64,000 bases of DNA from AC-32 sp963772975. Lineage in GTDB: Bacteria > Actinomycetota > Thermoleophilia > Gaiellales > Gaiellaceae. Of the stretch, positions 34,788 to 41,651 are shown piece by piece. Below the pieces are notes generated by a model. The model searched no databases. It saw only the letters and a list, made by a program, of their open reading frames with translations, and was not told where the DNA came from. The translations under genes and the position numbers were made by a program. How positions within the stretch are numbered: the stretch's first letter is position 1; the number at the start of each line of letters is the position of its first letter. The stretch is taken from NCBI GenBank assembly GCA_963772975.1, contig CAVYZH010000005.1:1-64000 (forward strand). The letters are read 5' to 3'.

Positions 34788-35495
34788 CTAGAGACCGGCG
34801 GGGAACTTGTAGCTCGAGGGGATCTTCTTCGGCGGCGTGCCGATCACGAAGGCGATCTCCTGGTGCTCGCGCAGCACGAGCGCCGCCGGATCGCCCGAGT
34901 AGGCCTGCCCGTTCACGTAGACCGTCCACGGCGTCACCTGCCGGCAGTAGCCGCCCACGCAGTCGCCGTTCAGCCGCACGCCCCAGACACCGAAAAACTG
35001 GCCCAGGTCGAAGTGCTTGGCCACCGGCGACTCGACGTGCATGATCCCCGTCGGGTCGTGGGTGTGGAGCTCGGTCAGGAACTGGCCGTCGTAGATCCCG
35101 ATCCCCTGCGGCACCGGCTCGTGCTTGCCGTTGACGAAGATGTCGAGGTGCTGGTGGATGTGCAGCACCTGGCCCTCGGTCGTCAGCGCGTTGAGACCGA
35201 GCGGGTCGAGCCGGTCCGGCAGCGTGTCGAGGCCGGGGTTCCACGGCGCGGGCCCCGTTTGGAGCCCGGCGAGCTCGCTTTGGTTCGGAATGGTCGCGGC
35301 CGTGCTGTTGCTGCTGTCGCCCCTCGTCAGCAGGACTCCGGCGACGATTGCAGCGACCACCGCGACGACCGCGAGGGCCACCGCGAGCCAGAGGCCGCGG
35401 CGCTTGGAAAAGCTGCTGGGACCCCTCGGGTCGGAGCGCCGTTGCGGCGCCTGGACCTTGCGCGGCGGGGCGGGCGTGCGGGTCTTCTTAGCCAC
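34788..35495 (-). CDS. membrane-anchored extracytoplasmic protein with histidine-rich motifs, function unknown
   Basis: This 235-aa protein has a basic, proline-rich cytoplasmic N terminus, one membrane helix (LWLAVALAVVAVVAAIVAGVL) and an outside domain with the metal-like motifs LHIHQHLDIFVNG and ELHTHDPTGIMHVES, plus a disulfide-like pair in GDCVGGYCRQ. The histidine spacing suggests a bound metal such as copper, but this is inference. I know this as a conserved Actinobacterial protein of unknown role. It is monocistronic next to tRNA-Leu. Confidence 0.75.
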   Translation of the reverse strand: MAKKTRTPAPPRKVQAPQRRSDPRGPSSFSKRRGLWLAVALAVVAVVAAIVAGVLLTRGDSSNSTAATIPNQSELAGLQTGPAPWNPGLDTLPDRLDPLGLNALTTEGQVLHIHQHLDIFVNGKHEPVPQGIGIYDGQFLTELHTHDPTGIMHVESPVAKHFDLGQFFGVWGVRLNGDCVGGYCRQVTPWTVYVNGQAYSGDPAALVLREHQEIAFVIGTPPKKIPSSYKFPAGL

Positions 35496-35520
35496 GGGCG
35501 GGCGATGCTACCCAAGGCCC

Positions 35521-35549
35521 TTGACTCGTGCCCGCGAGGACGTTAGTGT
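35521..35549 (+). promoter_or_regulatory. candidate promoter
   Basis: TTGACT (35521-35526) and TAGTGT (35544-35549) are separated by 17 bases. The predicted start at about 35556 is just before a perfect hairpin terminator. Confidence 0.45.
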
Positions 35550-35555
35550 CGCCGA

Positions 35556-35600
35556 GTCAGATCCGGAGGGCCGCAAGGTTTTCCGGATCTGGCGTTTTTT
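35556..35600 (+). ncRNA. short leader or small RNA ending in an intrinsic terminator
   Basis: A perfect 10-bp stem, CAGATCCGGA / TCCGGATCTG with a 14-base loop, is followed by GGCG and six Ts (35595-35600). It begins a few bases after a candidate promoter and ends 48 bases before the ATG of a 60-aa gene. It could be an attenuator for that gene or a roughly 45-nt small RNA. No upstream plus-strand gene needs this terminator. Confidence 0.45.
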
Positions 35601-35648
35601 GTGGCCGCTGCGGATACACCCAGTGGAAACCCCGCAAGGAGGCTACGG

Positions 35649-35831
35649 ATGAGTTTCTTGGACAAGATCTTCGGTCGCGGCAAGAAGCCGGCCGGCGACA
35701 TGAGCGGCGACGACTCGATGGGCAGCGGCGGCATGCAGCCGGCGCAGGAGGGCATGGCGTCTGAGCATCCCGAGAGCGCTGAGCCGCCGGCGCAGGCAGA
35801 GGGCGACCAACCCGAGCGCTCGGACCCCTAG
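35649..35831 (+). CDS. small acidic hypothetical protein
   Basis: This 60-aa protein begins MSFLDKIFGRGKKPAGDMSG and continues as a disordered tail rich in Glu, Pro, Gly and Met. The ribosome binding site AAGGAGG is perfect, which suggests high expression. The amphipathic start (SFLDKIFGRGKK) could touch the membrane. I recognise no family. A terminator hairpin precedes it in the leader and another follows the stop. Confidence 0.65.
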   Translation: MSFLDKIFGRGKKPAGDMSGDDSMGSGGMQPAQEGMASEHPESAEPPAQAEGDQPERSDP

Positions 35832-35853
35832 GCGCAGGCGCAACGGTGCTTTT

Positions 35854-35878
35854 GAGGGCGGCGAGAGCCGCCCTCTTT
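35854..35878 (+). terminator. intrinsic terminator after the small acidic protein gene
   Basis: GAGGGCGGC-GAGA-GCCGCCCTC followed by TTTC. Confidence 0.75.
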
Positions 35879-35915
35879 CGTGCCGTCCGACGGCCGCTCT
35901 AGGGTTCGTCGGCTC

Positions 35916-36962
35916 ATGGTGATCGCGATCACAGTCATCGTCCTGCTCGCCGGCGGCGTCGCGCTGGCCTTCTGGCTCAGCCGGCGGCTCGGGGAGAGCG
36001 GCGCAGAGACGGCGCGCGTGCTCGACGAGCTGCTTGCGCTGCGCAACCGCGACGTGGACGGGCGACTGGAGGCGATCACGGCGACGATGGACCGGCGGCT
36101 CGGCGAGCTCGACACCAAGGTCGACCGCCGCATGGAGCACGCGGCCAAGCAGACGAACGCGATCCACAAGCAACTCGGCGAGGTCGGCCAAGCGACCGTG
36201 CAGATGGCCGAGCAGGCGAAGGGGCTCAGCGAGCTGCAGGAGATCCTGCGCCCGCCCAAGGCCCGCGGCGGCTTCGGCGAGCTGCTGCTCGAGAACCTGC
36301 TCCGCGACCGGCTGCCGGCGACGGCGTTCGAGTTCCAGTACGGCTTCGCGGGCGGCGAGCGCGTCGACGCGGTGATCAAGGTCGATCGGATCGTCCCGAT
36401 CGACTCCAAGTTTCCGCTCGACAACTTCGAGCGGATGCTGCGCGCCGACAACGACATTGAGCGCCAGCAGTTCGAGAAGCTGTTCGCGCGGGACGTGAAG
36501 TTGCACGTGGACGCGATCTCGAGCAAGTACATCCGGCCGGACGAGGGCACCTACGACTTCGCCTTCATGTACCTGCCGTCGGAGGCGATCTACTACGAGC
36601 TCGCCTGCGGCCGCACCGGCGCGCTGCTCGCGTACGCACACGAGAAGCGGGTGCTGCCCGTCTCGCCGACGACACTGACCGCCTACCTGCAGGTGATCGT
36701 GCTCGGGCTGAAGGGGCTCCAGATCGAGCAGCACGCGCACGAGGTAATGGCCTACTGTGCGCAGCTGCAGAAGGACTTCGGGCGCTTCAAGGAAGACTTC
36801 GAGCTGGTTGGCACCCATCTCGGGCGCGCGCAGAACAAGTTCCTCGACTCCGAGAAGCGGCTGGGCAAGTTCGAGTCGAAGCTCGAGCAGGCGGTCGACT
36901 CCGAACCCGAGCTCGAGCCGGCCGAGACGCACGAGCTTCCCCGCGCGGTCGACGCGGCCTAG
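35916..36962 (+). CDS. rmuC: DNA recombination protein RmuC
   Basis: This 348-aa protein has an N-terminal membrane helix (VIAITVIVLLAGGVALAFWL), a coiled coil (about 40-110) and the RmuC nuclease-like domain: RGGFGELLLENLLRDRLP, VIKVDRIVPIDSKFPLDNFE and YLPSEAIYYELACG. RmuC restrains recombination at inverted repeats, and the fold belongs to the PD-(D/E)XK group. It is convergent with the baeRF gene; the two stop codons overlap. Confidence 0.92.
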   Translation: MVIAITVIVLLAGGVALAFWLSRRLGESGAETARVLDELLALRNRDVDGRLEAITATMDRRLGELDTKVDRRMEHAAKQTNAIHKQLGEVGQATVQMAEQAKGLSELQEILRPPKARGGFGELLLENLLRDRLPATAFEFQYGFAGGERVDAVIKVDRIVPIDSKFPLDNFERMLRADNDIERQQFEKLFARDVKLHVDAISSKYIRPDEGTYDFAFMYLPSEAIYYELACGRTGALLAYAHEKRVLPVSPTTLTAYLQVIVLGLKGLQIEQHAHEVMAYCAQLQKDFGRFKEDFELVGTHLGRAQNKFLDSEKRLGKFESKLEQAVDSEPELEPAETHELPRAVDAA

Positions 36963-38101
36963 AAGCGCAAAAGGGCGCCGATGCCCTCGACGGGCTCGAG
37001 GTCCTGGCGCTGACGGACGGCCCAGACCGTCCCGCCGTGCGCGAGCGTCTGGTGCACGGCCAGATCGAGGCCGTCGTCGCGTCGCTCCATCTGTGTGCCG
37101 TCGAGCGGGCAGGCGCCGCCTTCGATATTGACGCGGCCGCAGGCAGGGCACTGCCAGGCCTCGTGGTCGACGCCTTCCTGGAAGAGCAGCAGGTCGACGC
37201 GGCCGTCGGAGGCCGCCTCGAGCGTCGGGCCCCAGCCGGAAGAAGCGCGGGCGTTGCGACCGGCCTCCTCCTTCCAGCGCTCGACGGCCTCGGTCTCCTG
37301 CTCGCCGCGCCACGACTCGAGCAGCGGCTCGACCGGCTCGAGCAGCTGGGCCGGGGTCGCGTGCGCGTCGGCGCTCGTCCAACCGATGATCGCCTTGCGG
37401 GCATCGTGTGAGAGCTCACTCTCGAACTCCGATCTGGTCTCCTCGGAGGCGACTACGATCAGCTTCGGCCCGCGCAGTCGGCGGATCTGCCCATCGACCT
37501 GCTCGGCGACCTCCTTCAGGTGATCGTGGACGAGCTTCTCGATGTGCCGCTGGTAGCGCGACTGCGACCAGCCGCCCTGGTCATGGCGGCCGGGGGTGTC
37601 GTCGTGCTGCTCGACGATCTCCTCGAGCCGGCCCGCGCGCAGGCGGTAGAGGTCGCCGCGCTCGCGGCCGACGAAGATCACCAGCGCGCCCTCGCCGCGG
37701 CCCACCAGCGAGACGAGCGGCGCGAGGTAGAGGCTGCGGTTGACCTTGACCGCGTCCGGGACGCTCGCGCTCAGCGGCAGCGGCACCCAGAGGTTGTCGA
37801 GCGAGCCGCAGAAGACGGCCAGGCCGAGCGTGCCGTCGCGATCGAACTCCTGCTCGAAGTACTCGCGCAGGCGGTCGCGGTCGCGGTGCAGCCCTTCGCG
37901 CTGTTCGTGCGTCAGCTCCGGCCGCCGTGCCACGTCCGAGCGCTCGATCTCGTCGATCAGCGCATTCACGCGGGTGTCGGCCGTGGCGGCGGTGGGCGTG
38001 TCGCTAGGATCGAGATCGAGGTAGAGGCTGATCGCGCAGCCGTTCTGCGCCCGAAAGCCCGCGAGGTCGCGCAGGCCGTCCCACGTCACTGTCGAGGCCA
38101 C
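36959..38101 (-). CDS. baeRF/Vms1-like eRF1-domain protein (putative peptidyl-tRNA hydrolase or release factor)
   Basis: This 380-aa protein follows the bacterial/archaeal eRF1-like (baeRF) layout: N-terminal domain to about 140, a central domain whose loop QGGWSQSRYQRHIEKLVHDH (Gly176-Gly177-Trp-Ser-Gln180) corresponds to the glutamine-bearing loop of Vms1/ANKZF1, an L7Ae-like domain with DGRVDLLLFQEGVDHEAWQC, and a zinc-ribbon-like CPACGRVNIEGGACP. Such proteins are proposed to cleave peptidyl-tRNA on stalled or special ribosomes. Function in bacteria is largely unproven. Confidence 0.8.
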   Translation of the reverse strand: MASTVTWDGLRDLAGFRAQNGCAISLYLDLDPSDTPTAATADTRVNALIDEIERSDVARRPELTHEQREGLHRDRDRLREYFEQEFDRDGTLGLAVFCGSLDNLWVPLPLSASVPDAVKVNRSLYLAPLVSLVGRGEGALVIFVGRERGDLYRLRAGRLEEIVEQHDDTPGRHDQGGWSQSRYQRHIEKLVHDHLKEVAEQVDGQIRRLRGPKLIVVASEETRSEFESELSHDARKAIIGWTSADAHATPAQLLEPVEPLLESWRGEQETEAVERWKEEAGRNARASSGWGPTLEAASDGRVDLLLFQEGVDHEAWQCPACGRVNIEGGACPLDGTQMERRDDGLDLAVHQTLAHGGTVWAVRQRQDLEPVEGIGALLRF

Positions 38102-38218
38102 CGAGAGTCCCTTCGCCGGAAGGCGGCGATTCTATTCATACGCTTTCGGGCAAGCTGTAGCTCGGCGCTCGAGCGGAAGGTTTGACCGACCCAGAGCGTT
38201 TAATACTGCGGAGGAGAA

Positions 38219-39190
38219 ATGAACGGGGACACAAGAGAATTGATCATCATCGGCGGAGGGCCGTCTGGGTACACAGCCGCGCTCTACGCCGCGCGCGCCA
38301 ACCTGCAGCCGCTCGTGATCGAGGGCTTCGCCTGGGGCGGGCAGCTGATGATCACGAGCGACGTCGAGAACTACCCGGGCTATGCCGACGGGGTGATGGG
38401 TCCGGCGATGATGCAGGACTTCCGGCGCCAGGCCGAGCGCTTCGGCGCGGAGTTCCTCACCGACGACGTCACCAAGGTCGACTTCACCGAGCATCCGCTG
38501 CGCGTCTGGGTCGGCGACGACGAGTACGCCGCCGAGAGCGTGATCGTCGCCACGGGCGCGACCGCGCGGCAGCTCGGGCTCGAGTCCGAGCGCACGTTGC
38601 AGGGCCGCGGCGTCTCGTACTGCGCGGTCTGCGACGCGGCCTTCTTCCGCGACAAGCAGGTCGTGGTCGTCGGCGGCGGCGACTCGGCGATGGAGGAGGC
38701 GGTCTTCCTGACGAAGTTCGCCACCAAGGTCAACCTCGTCCACCGGCGCAACGACTTCCGCGCCTCGCAGATCATGCTCGACCGCGCCCGCAACAACGAG
38801 AAGATCGAATTCGTCACGCCGTACGTCGTCGACGAGGTGCTGAGCGAGAACGGCGCCACCAGCGGCGTCCTGATCCGCGACCTCGAGACCGACGAGACAC
38901 GCGAGCTGCCGACGGACGGCCTGTTCGTGGCCGTCGGACACGACCCGAACACGAAGCTCTTCCTCGACCAGCTCGACCACGACGAGGCGGGCTACCTGGT
39001 GACGAAGCCGGGCTCGACGGAGACGAACCGTGAGGGCGTGTTCGCGGCCGGCGACGTCGTCGACCACACTTACCGCCAAGCGGTTACCGCCGCGGGCACC
39101 GGCGCGATGGCCGCACTCGACGCCGAGCGCTGGCTCGCGGCCCGCGAGGGCCACGCGGCGTCCGCGCTCGCCGCTCCCCGCGAGGGCTAG
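38219..39190 (+). CDS. trxB: thioredoxin-disulfide reductase
   Basis: This 323-aa protein has the FAD motif IIIGGGPSGYTAALYAAR, the redox-active SYCAVCDAAFF (Cys135, Cys138), the NADPH motif VVVVGGGDSAMEEAVFL and the C-terminal GVFAAGDVVDHTYRQAVTAA. It passes electrons from NADPH to thioredoxin. The ribosome binding site GGAGGAGAA directly precedes ATG 38219. The length matches low-molecular-weight reductases. No thioredoxin gene is adjacent. Confidence 0.95.
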   Translation: MNGDTRELIIIGGGPSGYTAALYAARANLQPLVIEGFAWGGQLMITSDVENYPGYADGVMGPAMMQDFRRQAERFGAEFLTDDVTKVDFTEHPLRVWVGDDEYAAESVIVATGATARQLGLESERTLQGRGVSYCAVCDAAFFRDKQVVVVGGGDSAMEEAVFLTKFATKVNLVHRRNDFRASQIMLDRARNNEKIEFVTPYVVDEVLSENGATSGVLIRDLETDETRELPTDGLFVAVGHDPNTKLFLDQLDHDEAGYLVTKPGSTETNREGVFAAGDVVDHTYRQAVTAAGTGAMAALDAERWLAAREGHAASALAAPREG

Positions 39191-39216
39191 CCGACCCTAG
39201 GCGTACCCTCGGCCGG

Positions 39217-40212
39217 ATGGCCGACTGGATCGACCTGCTCGACCCCGACGCGGACGAGCTCCGCGCGGCCCTCGGCAGGGAGGTCCACGACCTTGCTTTC
39301 GAGCAGCTGCTCGAGCCCACGCGCCTCGACGACGAGCCGCGCCCGCGGCTCGAGGGCCACGACCACTACGTCTTCGGGGTCTTCCTGGTCCCGGTCGCCA
39401 TCCGGGAGGAGGACCGCGTCTACTACAAGGAGATCGACTTCATCGCCATGCGCGAGCGCCTGGTGACGGTTCGCAAGACGCCGGAGCATGGGCAGCCCTT
39501 CGACGTCACCGCGGCGATGGAGTCGGCGGAACGAGACGACGACAAGCGGGTCGGCGTGATGGTCTACCGGATCGCCGACCACATCGCGGAGTACTTCCTC
39601 GATCTGGTCGATGCGATCGACGAAGAGATCGATGAGCTGGAGGACGGGATCGAGGACTGGCCGGCCGCGCAGGTCCGTCAGCGCATCTCCACCCTGCGGC
39701 ACGACCTCCTGCATGTTCGTCGCACGGTCTCGCCGACGCGTGACGCCGTCCGACGGGTGGTGGACCGGCGGATCGACATCGGCGAGGGCCCCGAGGTGCT
39801 TCCGCGCGACGTCGAGCTGGACTTCGCGGACGTCTACGACAAGCTCCTGCGCGCGGTCGACGGGCTCGACTTCTCGCGCGACCTGCTCGCAAGCGCCCGC
39901 GACTACCAGCAGGCCAAGATCGCCAACGACCAGAACGAGGTGACGAAGCGCCTGACGGTGATCGCGGCGCTGGTGCTGGTGCCGACCTTCATCGTCGGCG
40001 TCTACGGCCAGAACTTCGACCACATGCCGGAACTGCACTGGCGCTTCGGCTACGCGTGGAGCTGGGGGCTGATCGTCGGGACGACGATCGTCCAGCTGCT
40101 CTTGTTCCGCCGGCTCGGCTGGGTCGGTGGCCGGCCCGTGCGGGAAATGCTGCCGCCGTTGCGGTCGCTCGACCCGCGCTCCGTCGCCGGGCGGCGACGC
40201 GGAACCTCGTAG
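39217..40212 (+). CDS. corA: CorA-like divalent cation transporter with a YGQN signature
   Basis: This 331-aa protein has a long helical cytoplasmic domain and two C-terminal membrane helices. The pore signature reads GVYGQNFDHMPEL (residues 261-273), so the universal GMN is GQN. The stalk helix (DYQQAKIANDQNEVTKRLTV) and the acidic loop (MPEL) are normal. CorA proteins carry Mg2+, Co2+ or Ni2+; the substitution may change selectivity. It follows trxB by 26 bases and may be co-transcribed. Confidence 0.87.
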   Translation: MADWIDLLDPDADELRAALGREVHDLAFEQLLEPTRLDDEPRPRLEGHDHYVFGVFLVPVAIREEDRVYYKEIDFIAMRERLVTVRKTPEHGQPFDVTAAMESAERDDDKRVGVMVYRIADHIAEYFLDLVDAIDEEIDELEDGIEDWPAAQVRQRISTLRHDLLHVRRTVSPTRDAVRRVVDRRIDIGEGPEVLPRDVELDFADVYDKLLRAVDGLDFSRDLLASARDYQQAKIANDQNEVTKRLTVIAALVLVPTFIVGVYGQNFDHMPELHWRFGYAWSWGLIVGTTIVQLLLFRRLGWVGGRPVREMLPPLRSLDPRSVAGRRRGTS

Positions 40213-40225
40213 CTACGATCGCCGC

Positions 40226-40669
40226 GTGCCGTACTTCATCTGCCCGAACTGCAAGGACCGCTCGATCGACCACGACCGCCGCGAGGGACTGACCAACGAT
40301 GCGGTCGCCTGCCACCGCTGTGGGTTCGGCTTCCTGTTCGAGCTGCTCGAGGACTACTACCCGGCGCCGAGCACCGGCTTCGTCGTCTGCGACAACGAGG
40401 CTCGGGTGCTGGCCTGCGGCCGTGACATCTTCGAGCTCTCCGGCTACAAGGAGCAGGATCTGATGGGCCGCGACGTGGTCGAGGCGCTGGGGATTACCGG
40501 CTTCGAGGGCGACAGTCCCGCGAAGGTCGCCATCGAATGGGGCGTTCGGCGGCTCGGCCAGCATCTGCAGCTGCGCTCGCGCGCCGGGACCGTCAAGCCC
40601 GTCACGGGCGACTTCTTCCCGGCCTACGACGAGGACGGCGGGCTGCTCGTAGGTCTCACGCCGCGGTGA
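40226..40669 (+). CDS. zinc-ribbon plus PAS-like domain protein
   Basis: This 147-aa protein starts with a four-cysteine ribbon (FICPNCKDRSI ... AVACHRCGFGF, C-x2-C twice) and continues with a PAS-like fold (GFVVCDNEARVLACGRDIFE, LSGYKEQDLMGRDVVEAL). It has no output domain, so it may be a single-domain sensor or adaptor. GTG 40226 lies 13 bases after the corA stop. The 3' end overlaps the convergent next gene by 14 bp. Confidence 0.75.
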   Translation: MPYFICPNCKDRSIDHDRREGLTNDAVACHRCGFGFLFELLEDYYPAPSTGFVVCDNEARVLACGRDIFELSGYKEQDLMGRDVVEALGITGFEGDSPAKVAIEWGVRRLGQHLQLRSRAGTVKPVTGDFFPAYDEDGGLLVGLTPR

Positions 40670-40940
40670 GCTCGGCCTCGACCCAGGACTGCAGCTCTTC
40701 CAACGCGTCGAGCGCGGCCTCGAGCTCGCGCAGCTCCTGACGCGCGGCGAGCTCGTCCACGGCGCCGAGCAGTCCGAGCGACTCCAGCCGCTCGACCGCG
40801 ACGCCCGTCAGCTCCTTCCGCGCCCGCTTCTCGATCGCGGCCTGCCGCAGCCGCGAGCGTGCCCGCTCGGCCCTGGCGGCCAGGCTGGCGGCCTCGCCGG
40901 CAAGCGCGTCCGCGTAGATCGCGAGATCCACCCCTCGCAT
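40656..40940 (-). CDS. helical hypothetical protein downstream of nth
   Basis: This 94-aa protein is almost entirely predicted coiled coil (SLAARAERARSRLRQAAIEK, then ELEAALDALEELQSWVEAEL). No family is recognised. It begins 10 bases after the endonuclease III gene on the same strand, so it is probably the last gene of the AddB-AddA-nth operon. Confidence 0.55.
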   Translation of the reverse strand: MRGVDLAIYADALAGEAASLAARAERARSRLRQAAIEKRARKELTGVAVERLESLGLLGAVDELAARQELRELEAALDALEELQSWVEAELTAA

Positions 40941-40949
40941 GGTTCGAGC

Positions 40950-41651
40950 CTACGCGCGCGCGTGTGACAGAGCTGTCGAGACTTCGACGCGACTTGACGG
41001 ACACAGGTCGTTCAGCACGCAGGCCTCGCAGCGCGGCGCGCGGGCGATGCAGACGCGGCGGCCGTGCCAGATCAGCAGGTGCGGGAAGACGTTCCAGTAC
41101 TCGCGCGGCACGAGCTTGACCAGGTCGCGCTCGATCTTGACCGGGTCCTCTTGCCGGGTCAGCCCGAGCCGCTGCGAGAGCCGGCGCACGTGCGTGTCGA
41201 CCACGATCCCCACGGCTTGGCCGCGCTCGGCGATCACGACGTTGGCCGTCTTGCGCGCCACGCCCGGGAGGCGCAGCAGCTCGTCCATGTGCGCCGGCAC
41301 CTTGCCGTCGTAGTCCTCCAGCAGCATCGCCATCGTCCCTCGCAAGGCCTTCGTCTTCTGGCGGAAGAAGCCGGTCGGGCGGATGTCGTTCTCGAGCTCC
41401 TCGGGCAGCACCGCGAGGTAGTCCTGCGGCGTCCGGTACTTCTCGAAGAGCTGCTTGGTGACGCGGTTGACGTTCACGTCGGTCGTCTGCGCGGAGAGCA
41501 TCACCGAGACGAGCAGCTCGAGGTCGTTGCGGTACTTGAGCGCGATCGTCGCGTCCGGGTACTCGTCCACCAGCCGCTCGATGATCGGCCGGATCCGCTC
41601 GCGCTTGGGGCCGACGCGGCGGCGGGCCTCGCGGACGAAGCTGCGCGCCAT
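40950..41651 (-). CDS. nth: endonuclease III
   Basis: This 233-aa DNA glycosylase/AP lyase has the helix-hairpin-helix LPGVARKTANVVIAE with the catalytic Lys, the catalytic Asp in VDTHVRRLSQRLG and the iron-sulfur loop C-x6-C-x2-C-x5-C (CIARAPRCEACVLNDLC). It removes oxidised pyrimidines. Its ATG overlaps the stop of the upstream helicase-nuclease gene. Confidence 0.95.
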   Translation of the reverse strand: MARSFVREARRRVGPKRERIRPIIERLVDEYPDATIALKYRNDLELLVSVMLSAQTTDVNVNRVTKQLFEKYRTPQDYLAVLPEELENDIRPTGFFRQKTKALRGTMAMLLEDYDGKVPAHMDELLRLPGVARKTANVVIAERGQAVGIVVDTHVRRLSQRLGLTRQEDPVKIERDLVKLVPREYWNVFPHLLIWHGRRVCIARAPRCEACVLNDLCPSSRVEVSTALSHARA

